Shown here: one piece after another, positions 53,561 through 62,026 of the stretch | Numbering within the stretch: position 1 is the first letter of the stretch | Layout: the number at the start of each line of letters is the position of its first letter | Source: an uncultured Flavobacteriales bacterium | GTDB taxonomy: Bacteria > Bacteroidota > Bacteroidia > Flavobacteriales_G > Salibacteraceae | Reading direction: 5' to 3' | Length of the DNA: 64,000 nt | Assembly: GCA_905479105.1 (NCBI GenBank) | Contig: CAJQLE010000001.1 | Location: forward strand, 233,628-297,627 | Translations under genes and position numbers: made by a program | The notes under the pieces: model-generated | What the model was told of the DNA's origin: nothing | What the model saw: only the letters and a program-made list of their open reading frames with translations | Database searches by the model: none

Positions 53561-54645
53561 GATTCCATAATCATGTTGCACAATAATTTGCGACACGCCT
53601 GATCAACCTTCTCTTTGGCAACTTCAGCATTTGGAGCCTCCACATGCAACTGGATATGCTTCCCAATTCTTGCATTTTGAATTTCATTCAAACCAAGGTT
53701 AACCATGGTAGCAGAAACCGCTTTCCCCTGTGGATCCAAGAGATTGTCATGCGGCATTACATCTATTTCAGCTTTAAACTTCATCTGATTGTGCTCTTTC
53801 TTTTGATTGCCAAAAGTGGCATAAATCAATGAAAGGATGAAATATCCGATCATTATTATTGGAATTATTAAATAATCAATGAGACCGTAGCCTCCTAAAT
53901 AGGGAATCACAAAAATGAGATAGGCGATAGCCAGCCAAATAATGATTCCATAACTCCATTTATTTTTACCCCAACTTAACCTCTTAAATTTCAAAGACAA
54001 CATGGGAATGCGACTCACCATAAGCGCAGCTAAAATCACTGATAACACTTGATAAAAGAGGGTGTTAAACATCATTTTAACGATAAGTATATCACTTGGA
54101 TCCCACCTTCTAGCCTCTCCTAAAATTGCAATAAACTGGTTAGATAGAGGATGATAAAAATTCAGGTGATATTGCATTTCCAGAATAATCGGAATTCCAA
54201 AAACGAACATGCTCATCGCGGGTATTGGCATTCCCAAAAAGTGATCGGTGTGCCCAGAATCAAGATTATATCTAGCTAATCTTAACGCACCAGCCAAAGG
54301 CACCAACCCGGCAATTGCTGCATTTAAAAAAACCGGGATAGGCCAAGAAGCTACATCCACAAAATAATAACCCTGGGTAATAATGATCATCTGAAACAAC
54401 ATAAACCCGGGTACCACTCCAAATGTGACAAGGTCCGCTAAACTATCTAACTGCTTACCCATTTCTCCTTCAGCATGCAACAGCCTAGCAGCAAATCCAT
54501 CTAGAAAATCTAGGATCAAAGCAACGGCTACGCATAATACAGCACTAACCATTTGTTCCCTGGCAATAAAGACCAATGCTAGTAATCCCATAAAGAGATT
54601 ACCTAAGGTCAATAGATTTGGGATAAACTTTACTATTTGTTTCAT
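53533..54645 (-). CDS. Fusion of CDP-alcohol phosphatidyltransferase (PssA-like) with PurS
   Basis: Residues about 1-285 are an integral membrane CDP-alcohol phosphatidyltransferase. The active-site pattern DG-x2-AR-x8-G-x3-D-x3-D is visible as DGFAAR ... GKQLDSLAD, followed by the many hydrophobic segments of Bacteroidota phosphatidylserine synthases. From residue 288 ([20 protein letters not shown], at 53784) the chain is a complete 83-residue PurS, the small subunit of FGAM synthase: [17 protein letters not shown] and [17 protein letters not shown] match PurS blocks. A purine-rich stretch precedes the internal ATG, so PurS could also be made separately. The ATG at 54645 is 5 nt after a perfect -7 box. 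It overlaps lptB. Confidence 0.85.
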   Translation of the reverse strand: MKQIVKFIPNLLTLGNLFMGLLALVFIAREQMVSAVLCVAVALILDFLDGFAARLLHAEGEMGKQLDSLADLVTFGVVPGFMLFQMIIITQGYYFVDVASWPIPVFLNAAIAGLVPLAGALRLARYNLDSGHTDHFLGMPIPAMSMFVFGIPIILEMQYHLNFYHPLSNQFIAILGEARRWDPSDILIVKMMFNTLFYQVLSVILAALMVSRIPMLSLKFKRLSWGKNKWSYGIIIWLAIAYLIFVIPYLGGYGLIDYLIIPIIMIGYFILSLIYATFGNQKKEHNQMKFKAEIDVMPHDNLLDPQGKAVSATMVNLGLNEIQNARIGKHIQLHVEAPNAEVAKEKVDQACRKLLCNMIMESYSFELVEA

Positions 54646-54650
54646 CAAGC

Positions 54651-54658
54651 CAAAGATA
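54651..54658 (-). promoter_or_regulatory. -7 box 5 nt before pssA-purS
   Basis: TATCTTTG on the minus strand matches TAnnTTTG and is followed by GCTTG and the ATG at 54645. Confidence 0.55.
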
Positions 54659-54735
54659 TTTCTTTACACAACCAAGCTGCACAATTTATCAGACCAAGAT
54701 CAGTTATAGCCCCAACCAACGGCCATTTTAACTCG

Positions 54736-54743
54736 TACATTTG
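54736..54743 (+). promoter_or_regulatory. -7 box of porV2
   Basis: TACATTTG matches TAnnTTTG, 11 nt before the porV2 ATG. Confidence 0.55.
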
Positions 54744-54754
54744 TTAGTTAAGCT

Positions 54755-55837
54755 ATGAGAAAAGCACTATTTCTTTTTCTGTCACTGGTTATACTTGGTC
54801 AATGGGCTTTTGCTCAAGCACCAAAGTATAGCAATGAATTTTTAAGCATTGGAGTCGGTGCTAGGGGTTTGGCTATGAGCAAAGCCCAAGTTGCTTCAAT
54901 CAATGATGTTACTGCGGCCTATTGGAATCCAGCTGGATTGGTTGGATTAAATTCAGACTTACAGGTAGCTGGGCAGCATGCAGAATACTTTGCAGGAATT
55001 GCCAATTACGACTACATCGGATTAGCCAGTAAAATTGACAGCTCGAGTGCATTAGGATTTAGTTTCATTCGTTTTGGTGTAGATGACATTCCCAACACTA
55101 CTGACTTGATTGACCAAAACGGTCGAGTAAACTACGACCGGATAACCTCTTTTTCAGCCGCTGATTATGCCTTTTTAGTCTCCTATGCCAAACAAATGGG
55201 TGTGAAAGGACTTTCTCTTGGTGGAAACGCAAAAATCATCTATCGGCAAATTGGAGATATGGCCAAGGCTTGGGGTTTCGGATTGGACGTTGGAGCTCAA
55301 TATAAAAGAGGTAATTGGCAGTTTGGAGCTACTGGAAGAGACATCACTTCAACATTTAATAGTTGGAGTTTTGATTTGACTGAAAGAACGATAGAAGTAT
55401 TTGAAAGCACAGGAAATGAAATTCCTCAAAATGGTCTTGAAATTACATTACCTAAACTTAGCCTAGGCGCAGCGCGTTCCTTCAATATCAAAGACCGCGT
55501 TGGAATATTGGTTGAATTAAATGCTGATATCACTACTGATGGTAAAAGAAATGTTTTGGTGAGTGGCGATCCTTTTAGTGTAGACCCTAATTTGGGTATT
55601 GAGATTGACTATATGGGTATTTTCTTCCTCAGAGGAGGATTTGGAAATGTGCAGAGAATCAAAGCTGAAATTGGCAACTATAATGAATACACTTTTCAGC
55701 CAAATATTGGAATTGGAGTAAATATTAAAGAAACCTTGAGCATCGACTATGCGTTAACAGATATAGGAGACCAAAGTGTTGCGCTCTATTCAAATGTCTT
55801 TAGTCTTCGTCTTGCTATAAATAAAAAATCAGGGTGA
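54755..55837 (+). CDS. PorV2-type outer-membrane protein of the PorV/PorQ family
   Basis: The 360-aa product has a signal peptide (MRKALFLFLSLVILGQWAFA) and the family opening FLSIGVGARGLAMSKAQVAS with NDVTAAYWNPAGLVGL, characteristic of the FadL-like PorV/PorQ barrel proteins. It ends in strands typical of an outer-membrane barrel (VFSLRLAINKK). The direct neighbour is a PorU2-type protease, which favours PorV2 over PorV or PorQ. PorV shuttles T9SS cargo to the PorU sortase. The role of the V2 paralogue is inferred. It overlaps the next gene by 4 nt (GTGA). Confidence 0.86.
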   Translation: MRKALFLFLSLVILGQWAFAQAPKYSNEFLSIGVGARGLAMSKAQVASINDVTAAYWNPAGLVGLNSDLQVAGQHAEYFAGIANYDYIGLASKIDSSSALGFSFIRFGVDDIPNTTDLIDQNGRVNYDRITSFSAADYAFLVSYAKQMGVKGLSLGGNAKIIYRQIGDMAKAWGFGLDVGAQYKRGNWQFGATGRDITSTFNSWSFDLTERTIEVFESTGNEIPQNGLEITLPKLSLGAARSFNIKDRVGILVELNADITTDGKRNVLVSGDPFSVDPNLGIEIDYMGIFFLRGGFGNVQRIKAEIGNYNEYTFQPNIGIGVNIKETLSIDYALTDIGDQSVALYSNVFSLRLAINKKSG

Positions 55838-58236
55838 AAAATCCAATAGCTTCGGTCATTGGCGTCTTCATGACGCTGGTTTCACTAGCACAGCCTTTTG
55901 CTAATGACTGGATAGATTATAGCCCAAACAAGACATATCTCAAATTCAAGGTTGCTCAAAATGGTATTTATAAAATTGAGCATGCTACTTTAAATTTTGC
56001 GCTCCAGTCAATTGGTCAAAACCTTGCCTCAATCGACCCACGAAGCATTCAAGTGTTTGGGAGAGGCGAAGAACAATACATACATATAGAAGGAGAGAAT
56101 GACGGTGTTTTTAACACCAACGACTTCATTGAAGTGTACGCACAAAAAAATGATGGCTGGTTAGATGAGTCCATGTATCCTTCTGCAAGTGAACATACAA
56201 ACCCTTTTTACAGTCTATATAATGATACCGCAACCTATTTTATTACGTGGCATACAGATGCGACTCAATCTCCTTTTAGGTATGAAAACGTAGCCTACAC
56301 CACTCCAGTTTCTACCCCGATAAGTTATGTTCTTTATGACGTTGTTAAATTCTATACAAATACTTATCAATTAGGCAAAGACCTTGGCTCAGGAGTTTCA
56401 AAGGTTCCCTATCATGGTGGTAAGGGATGGATGAGTGGAAACTTTGGTTATAACAATGGAAGCACTCCAAACCTCTCCTCCGCGGTGTTTAGCACACCTT
56501 CGGTATTTAGTGGCGCTGGAGCTCCAAATGCGACTGTGGAAGTAGCACTATCAGGAATAAATATTGGTGCGAGTACAACAGGAAGCGCACATCATGTTCA
56601 AGTGCAATTCACGCCCAGCGGAGGCAGCATGAGTGTGCTGTCGGATGTTCTTTACCCTTCGTTTGACTATGTGAGAGATGCGTCAACCATTAATGCAAGT
56701 AACATGAATAGCTCAACTTCCATTAAGCTTGCTTGCTCAGAGTCAATTTCATTGCTCACTACAACCTCTGACTATTCTTCTTGCGCGTATGTTGCACTTA
56801 CCTATCCAAGGTCATTAAACTTTAATGATGATAGTGAGTTCAAATTCACGATGCCATCGAATTTCTCGAGCTTGTTTTTTAATGCCTCCAATTTCACAAA
56901 TAACACCACCACGCATCTTATAGACCTAGGCGATCATAAACGTTATGAAGTCGATCACAACAGTTCTAATGGAAGTGTCAGGACAAATATTCAACCTGGT
57001 GCAGAACGTGAGATGTAATTATGCTCTGAGAACGAAAAAGTAAGTGTTGGACCCTCAGATTTAATGGCTGTTGGCAATCAAGGTGCGTTTTTAAACCCCT
57101 TTGATCTTGGAACAGACAGTGCCTACGTAATAATATCACATTCTAAATTACGCACTCAATCTCAGCAATATGCTAACTACAGAAGTAGCACCCAAAATGT
57201 GGTTTTGATAGACATTGAAGACTTGTATGACCAGTTTGCTTTTGGGGTACGCAAGCACCCATTATCGATTAAAAACTTTATGGATTTCGCCATTTCCAAT
57301 TGGCTTTCACCACCAAAATATTTATTCATAATTGGAAAATCTATTGAAGAACAGTCGATGAGAAAAAACGCAACTTATGCTGCAAATTCTCTTGTTCCGT
57401 GCATGGGCAATCCAGTTTCTGACGCACTACTAACCTCTGGGTTAAATGGCGAGAAGTTTTATGTTCCAGCAGTTCCAACGGGAAGGTTAGCTGCGGACAA
57501 TACAGCTAAAGTGACGACATATTTGAACAAGGTTCGTGAATTTGAAAATGCTCAAAACACACAATTCAATCCTTATACCATTGATAATCGTCAATGGCAA
57601 AAGCGCATTTTGCCTTTTGCTGGTGGAGACAACGCCACAGAAAACACTAGATTTAAAAACTACTTGTTTGGATATCAGTCCTCTGCAGAAGACTCGCTAT
57701 TTGGAGGTAAGGTCTTTCTTTTTAGTAAAACAAGTGGTTCAGTAATAGAACAACTTAATACAGATAGTGTAAGACTATTGATTAAGCAAGGGGCCGCACT
57801 GATGACCTTCTTTGGGCATGCGTCAGGAAACACCTTTGACTTAAGCGTAGATGACCCATCATTATGGGATAACCGAGGGCGATATCCTTTGGTCATAGCC
57901 AACTCTTGCTATTCTGGAAACATACACCTGCCGATAAGCTCAATTTCTAGTATTTCAGAAGAATACTTATTTACGCCTAATCAAGGAGCAATTGCATTCA
58001 TCGCATCACCTGACATTAGTTATGAAACCACGCTTAACTTTTATACGCGGGTGCTTTATAATCAACTGTCACTGTTAAATTATGGAAAAGGAATTGGCAA
58101 TCATATGCAAGCAAGTTCTGACGGCATGTCGCAAGACGATCAATACTCAGGCATTGCACTAGAAATGACCTTGCATGGCGATCCTGCCTTAAAAGTATAT
58201 CCACATGAAAAAAGCTATTTGCTCTCCACAACTTAA
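55834..58236 (+). pseudogene. PorU2-type T9SS sortase-like protease, interrupted and 3'-truncated
   Basis: The gene starts with GTG at 55834 overlapping porV2. The first part (394 codons) has a signal peptide, then NGIYKIEHATLNFALQSIGQ, RSIQVFGRGEEQYI and DFIEVYAQKNDGWLDESMYP, the N-terminal pattern of PorU2. A single in-frame TAA occurs at 57016-57018. Homology resumes at once in the same frame (57019 on), leading into the peptidase C25 domain with the catalytic His in FFGHAS (codon 57817-57819) and Cys in NSCYSGN (codon 57907-57909). After HGDPALKVYPHEK (near 58212) the expected several hundred C-terminal residues are absent and a short foreign end leads to a stop. With two lesions it is annotated as a pseudogene or assembly-damaged gene. 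Confidence 0.85.
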
Positions 58237-58578
58237 AGCGGGATTCAATGATGTCATTGGTTCTTGAAAAATCATTGAAACGTGCTTTCCACGAATCTTG
58301 GATAATTCCGCTTCTGAAGCCGTTGAAAGCTCTATGGACCTATCTGGCAAATTCAATAATATACCGCCCTCTGAATATGCTCCTGAACTCTTTGAAAGCA
58401 ATTGTATGATAGATAGTGCAGCAACGGATTTTCCCGAACCAGATTCCCCAACAATGGCCACGATCTCTCCTCTGCCAATATCAAATGAAATATTATTTAC
58501 AGCGGTAAACCGACCAACTCCTGAAGGAAATTCAACCCCAAAATTCTTAACCGAAACTATGGGTAAATCATCCTTCAC
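58189..58578 (-). pseudogene. Truncated peptide/nickel-type ABC transporter ATPase (N-terminal part only)
   Basis: The frame starts with GTG at 58578 (MKDDLPIVSVKNFGVEFPSG), overlapping the upstream exonuclease by 11 nt. Walker A is GESGSGKSVAALSI and the Q-loop region is MIFQEPMTSLNPALSCGEQI, both typical of the DppD/OppD/YejF family of oligopeptide importers. The sequence then loses similarity after GEQIA (near 58213) and ends eight residues later. The ABC signature, Walker B and H-loop are missing, so the product cannot be an active ATPase. Confidence 0.85.
58208..58218. other. Breakpoint shared by porU2 and the ABC ATPase
   Basis: porU2 homology on the plus strand ends around the codons at 58210-58215 and ABC homology on the minus strand ends around 58213-58218. 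The two 5' parts of convergent genes meet here, with only about AGC in common. This is what a deletion, inversion or assembly join would leave. No IS, direct repeat or tRNA is visible at the point. Confidence 0.7.
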
Positions 58579-59284
58579 TTGGAAGACTTATTTCTTCAGC
58601 TTTGAGAACAGGGCGTCCGATTAATTTCAAATAAACTTGAACCAAGGTAACGACATCCTTTTCGCAGTATGTGACAATTCTAGAAAGGTTCTTTTCTTTC
58701 CAATAAACGCCCGCCACTTGGCTTCCATCAATATCATCCTTTGGAGTAGGGAGTTGAAAAATATGCGCCAATAACTTCAAAGAAGTGAAGTTTTTGAAAT
58801 CTCCAAATTTCCACATCTGCATGGTATCAAGATGATTAACCTCCCACGGTTTTTTGCCTGCAGTATCTAAAATTCGTGGCAGTTTAATGCCATTTACTAG
58901 CATTCTTCTTGCGATATATGGAAAATCAAATTCCTTTCCATTATGACCACACAGAACATGCTCGTTAGAATTAAAATGCTTGTTTAGCATCTCACCAAAT
59001 TCGGAAAGCAATTCTTTTTCATCATCGCTCGCAAAAGACTTAATGCGTAATTCACGATTGGTCTCTTTGTCATTGATCAACCCAACAGAAATGCATACTA
59101 TTTTGCCAAATTCGGCATAAATCCCCGCCCTCTCAAAGACAGATGATGGAGTGTCCTCATCACTTTGAAGTAAAAAACGGGCTTTTTCTTCCCATAATTT
59201 TTGATAGGTTTCCTCGGCTTTTTCGAATGAATCATACTGAGGAACGGTTTCAATATCCAAAAACAAAATATTACTCAAATGCAT
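58568..59284 (-). CDS. DEDDy-type 3'-5' exonuclease, PolB-exonuclease-like
   Basis: The 238-aa protein opens with ILFLDIETVPQY, the Exo I motif DxE. LCGHNGKEFDFPYIARRM is the Exo II region with the second Asp, and SRIVTYCEKDVVTLVQVYLK the Exo III YxxxD motif. It resembles stand-alone proteins related to the proofreading domain of family B DNA polymerases, common in Bacteroidota as predicted 3'-5' exonucleases. Its substrate (DNA or RNA) is unknown. It overlaps the following ABC gene by 11 nt and lies 2 nt downstream of a hypothetical gene, so the series from 61.9 to 58.2 kb is probably one operon. Confidence 0.85.
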   Translation of the reverse strand: MHLSNILFLDIETVPQYDSFEKAEETYQKLWEEKARFLLQSDEDTPSSVFERAGIYAEFGKIVCISVGLINDKETNRELRIKSFASDDEKELLSEFGEMLNKHFNSNEHVLCGHNGKEFDFPYIARRMLVNGIKLPRILDTAGKKPWEVNHLDTMQMWKFGDFKNFTSLKLLAHIFQLPTPKDDIDGSQVAGVYWKEKNLSRIVTYCEKDVVTLVQVYLKLIGRPVLKAEEISLPSEG

Positions 59285-59286
59285 AA

Positions 59287-59688
59287 CTAAATGATTAAAA
59301 TTCCTTTTTGATCGAGCACTGGTATGTCAATCAAGTTCTTATCTAATAAAGTATCTGGCAGAAAAATAAACTTCTTATCAAAAATGGTTTGGTCAATGTA
59401 AAAGCTTACCCAATATTGATTGTTTAAACCTACCAACTCAGGAGTTATCAATTCTATTGGTCTTGAAGACTTTGCTTTCAGGTCCTCAAAATAGTACCGA
59501 AGTTCAGATGTATTCACTTTATCATCGTCCTTCTTTCCGTATCCCCGTGTGGAGACCAACACATTGGTTAATTCCTCGTCCAACAAATTAACAATGTGAA
59601 CTCTCCATGAAACATTTTCTTCATCGGTTTCTGGGATGGCACATATACCCACCTTTTCAACCTTCGGAAAGTCGATATCGTTTTTCAT
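59287..59688 (-). CDS. Conserved hypothetical protein (133 aa)
   Basis: I do not recognise a named domain. The sequence looks globular and beta-rich (WRVHIVNLLDEELTNVLVST), and a middle region with SRPIELITPELVGLNNQYWV and IDQTIFDKKFIFLPDTL. There is no signal peptide or membrane segment, so it is probably cytoplasmic. It overlaps the upstream serine hydrolase by 4 nt and is followed by the exonuclease after 2 nt, which argues strongly that it is a real translated gene. Confidence 0.75.
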   Translation of the reverse strand: MKNDIDFPKVEKVGICAIPETDEENVSWRVHIVNLLDEELTNVLVSTRGYGKKDDDKVNTSELRYYFEDLKAKSSRPIELITPELVGLNNQYWVSFYIDQTIFDKKFIFLPDTLLDKNLIDIPVLDQKGILII

Positions 59689-60860
59689 TCTGCTGTAAGT
59701 CTTTGAGCCATATCAATGTAATGAAACACATCTTCAGGATGAGGTATTCCACTGCCATATTTTCGTTTGTGCCCCATTCTCACCACAATGATGTCATCTT
59801 CAGGAATAACAATTACATATTGCCCCAAAATGCCCCTCATCATATAAAAATATTTGCTTTTGTGCTCACCTAGCCACCAAGAGTATCCGTAAATTTCACA
59901 TTGAGAGCCGTCTTCATTTTTTAATCCCTGTTGCTGTGAAACAGATGCTGCGACATAGGCGCTATCCACAATCTGAACTCCGTTCCATCTTCCATTATTC
60001 AAATAGAGTTTGCCAATTCGCGCGAAATCACGAGCAGTGGCATTGATGCAGCAAAACGCCTTTTCTGTTCCTCCTTCATGATCCAAACTCCATAAAGCTT
60101 CGTGCTCAGCACCTAGTGGCTTCCACAAATTTTCTGATGCATATTCTGACAACGAAGTTCTGGTTACACTCTTCAACGCAAAAGCCAACACTTGTGTACC
60201 TCCACTTTGGTAATTGAAGTATTCGCCTGGCTCTTCGGTAACTTCATAATTCCTTAAAAGCAATTCTAAATTATCACCATAATTAGCTCTAGCTGGAAAT
60301 GAAAATGGATTGATATAACTCTCGTCAAAGTTGATTCCTGAACTCATGGTCAGTAAATGACGGATAGTCATTTTTTCACCCAAATCACTCTCATATTGAG
60401 GTAAATACCAATAAGCAGGCTTGTCAACACTTTCAATCTGTCCTTTCTTAATAGCAATACCTGTAAGCACTCCAACGACCGACTTTGCCATGGAGAATGA
60501 ATTGCTGATAGATTCCAGATCGAAATCATCCCAGTACTCTTCAAAAACTATTTCATCGTTCTTGATTACCAAAAACGAAACCGTTCCAAACTCTTCATGA
60601 AAGCTCAATTCTTCTTCATTGAAAGATGCCGCATTGTAATCAGAGCTAATTTTCCAAGGTTGAGCATCTCCTGTTTCAATAACTCGATTCGGCATATCCT
60701 TGTATTCAAGAATTCCCGGTCCTAGGCGTCCTTCAAAAACTGTACTTGAAAGTGTATTGTATATGTAATGATGTCCGGTTACCTCAACAATAAAGTGAAG
60801 AATGAAGACCCAAAAGAGAATCCAGCCAAGTCTTTTTAAAACTCTAGATTTTACATTCAA
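59685..60860 (-). CDS. Membrane-anchored serine hydrolase, class C beta-lactamase fold (TTG start)
   Basis: The 391-aa product has an N-terminal membrane segment (LGWILFWVFILHFIVEV) and then a penicillin-binding-type hydrolase domain. The nucleophile is the SxxK in NSFSMAKSVVGVLTG around residue 130, and YFNYQSGGTQVLAFAL provides the Tyr-x-x motif, as in 6-aminohexanoate-dimer-hydrolase-like members. Substrates of this family range from esters to peptides, so none is assigned. The start is TTG at 60860, since no ATG gives the anchor. It lies 4 nt after the isomerase gene. Confidence 0.82.
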   Translation of the reverse strand: MNVKSRVLKRLGWILFWVFILHFIVEVTGHHYIYNTLSSTVFEGRLGPGILEYKDMPNRVIETGDAQPWKISSDYNAASFNEEELSFHEEFGTVSFLVIKNDEIVFEEYWDDFDLESISNSFSMAKSVVGVLTGIAIKKGQIESVDKPAYWYLPQYESDLGEKMTIRHLLTMSSGINFDESYINPFSFPARANYGDNLELLLRNYEVTEEPGEYFNYQSGGTQVLAFALKSVTRTSLSEYASENLWKPLGAEHEALWSLDHEGGTEKAFCCINATARDFARIGKLYLNNGRWNGVQIVDSAYVAASVSQQQGLKNEDGSQCEIYGYSWWLGEHKSKYFYMMRGILGQYVIVIPEDDIIVVRMGHKRKYGSGIPHPEDVFHYIDMAQRLTAE

Positions 60861-60864
60861 TGCA

Positions 60865-61857
60865 TTAGAATTTGGCGAGCGAGTCTTTCAACCAATCGAT
60901 CACCTCGATTTCGATAGAATCTGCTCCTTTATATTCTGCAAGATACACAGTCATCCAATCACCCAAATGAATGAGGTATAAGGCTTGCTCAATTTTTGAA
61001 TCACCTTTAGCGCTGTAATGGTGGATGTGTGGTGTCTTCTTTCTGATTACCGTTTCTGTTAATTCCATTCGTTTTGAAACGCGAGGATGATCGAAACTAC
61101 TTGTCAGATAAATCACGCTTAAATCATGAGTTCCACTTGCCCAGCCTACCAACTCATTATGGTTCATCTCAGGATAAACGTTGTGCCAACTCAAGCCTTT
61201 GCTATTCTCACTTATTTGCTGATTCCAGCGTGTTGCAACACCCTCCAACCAATTAGATGTGTAAACAATGGGTAGTTTACTTTGAATACTTTCTGCCAAT
61301 TGACGAGCTGTGGCACGAATAGACTGCTCATTGGAATTCAAGTAAGCAATTGCTTTTTCTACCTGCGATTTCCACTTAGGCGATGTCATACCATAAGCTT
61401 CAGCTAATTTTAAGAGCTGCACTATCGTCAACCCAAAAGCTGCACGTGGCGGCAATCCGCCCGGAACAGTAATTAATGGCCAGTTATTTTGAACTGCCAT
61501 ATCGCTCAACTTTCCACCTGAAGAAATGCATGCAATATTGGCGCCTTGCTCAATCGCATGATCTATAGCTTCTAATGTCTCTTCTGTATTTCCTGAATAT
61601 GAGCATGCAATAACCAGCGTTTTACCATCTACAAAAGCAGGAATCGTATAATCTTTTGACGATTGCACTGGAACAGAGCAATGATCGGCTAAAAGCTGAG
61701 AAAGTATTGTTCCTCCAATTCCTGAGCCACCTAGTCCACAAATGAGCACATTGTTAAATTCTGGAACTGCGTCCAATTTAAATTTATCTGCAATTTCAAT
61801 CGCCACAGAAAGATGCTCAGTGAAATCAGCAACCAATAAATCCATCGTTTTTTCCAT
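60865..61857 (-). CDS. Bifunctional phosphoglucose/phosphomannose isomerase (SIS domain)
   Basis: The 330-residue protein carries a double SIS fold. NVLICGLGGSGIGGTILSQL (around residue 36) and VIACSYSGNTEETLEAIDHA are the sugar-phosphate binding segments, and VTVPGGLPPRAAFG and EMNHNELVGW match the Pgi/Pmi subfamily found in archaea and many Bacteroidota. It would link fructose-6-phosphate with glucose-6- and mannose-6-phosphate and so feed GDP-mannose synthesis with the manC gene at 37.4 kb. The start MEKTMDLLVADF at 61857 is preferred over an ATG nine codons upstream because a perfect -7 box lies between them, 5 nt before this ATG. Confidence 0.85.
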   Translation of the reverse strand: MEKTMDLLVADFTEHLSVAIEIADKFKLDAVPEFNNVLICGLGGSGIGGTILSQLLADHCSVPVQSSKDYTIPAFVDGKTLVIACSYSGNTEETLEAIDHAIEQGANIACISSGGKLSDMAVQNNWPLITVPGGLPPRAAFGLTIVQLLKLAEAYGMTSPKWKSQVEKAIAYLNSNEQSIRATARQLAESIQSKLPIVYTSNWLEGVATRWNQQISENSKGLSWHNVYPEMNHNELVGWASGTHDLSVIYLTSSFDHPRVSKRMELTETVIRKKTPHIHHYSAKGDSKIEQALYLIHLGDWMTVYLAEYKGADSIEIEVIDWLKDSLAKF

Positions 61858-61862
61858 AGCCG

Positions 61863-61870
61863 CAAATATA
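61863..61870 (-). promoter_or_regulatory. -7 box 5 nt before the Pgi/Pmi gene
   Basis: TATATTTG on the minus strand matches TAnnTTTG and is followed by CGGCT and the ATG at 61857. It lies inside the longer reading frame, which supports the shorter start. Confidence 0.58.
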
Positions 61871-61974
61871 GGAGTCGTGGGCATTATCTGATTGCTTGCT
61901 CAATTCAATAAATTCTCACGGATTGTTAGTTCAAAAGCCGAACGATTAGCTTATGCTTTCGCTAATTATCTCCC

Positions 61975-62005
61975 TTTAATATTCTCGCAATTCTGTTCAT
62001 CTTTG
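61975..62005 (+). promoter_or_regulatory. Promoter of lysS
   Basis: TTTA (61975-61978), a 19-nt spacer and CATCTTTG (61998-62005) match the consensus with one mismatch in each box. The leader to the ATG at 62027 would be about 17 nt. A 6-bp inverted repeat, ATTAGC/GCTAAT (61945-61966), lies just upstream. Confidence 0.6.
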
Positions 62006-62026
62006 CCGCCCCAATAATTTGAATGC

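Noticed and set aside
53716..53784. Separate purS gene starting at 53784 instead of a fusion
   Set aside because: No stop codon separates it from the upstream enzyme. A separate product from the internal ATG is possible and is mentioned, but the primary reading is one continuous gene.
57016..57018. porU2 TAA as a programmed readthrough or recoding site
   Set aside because: UAA is the least read-through stop and no stimulatory context is visible. With the 3' truncation, decay or error is the simpler explanation.
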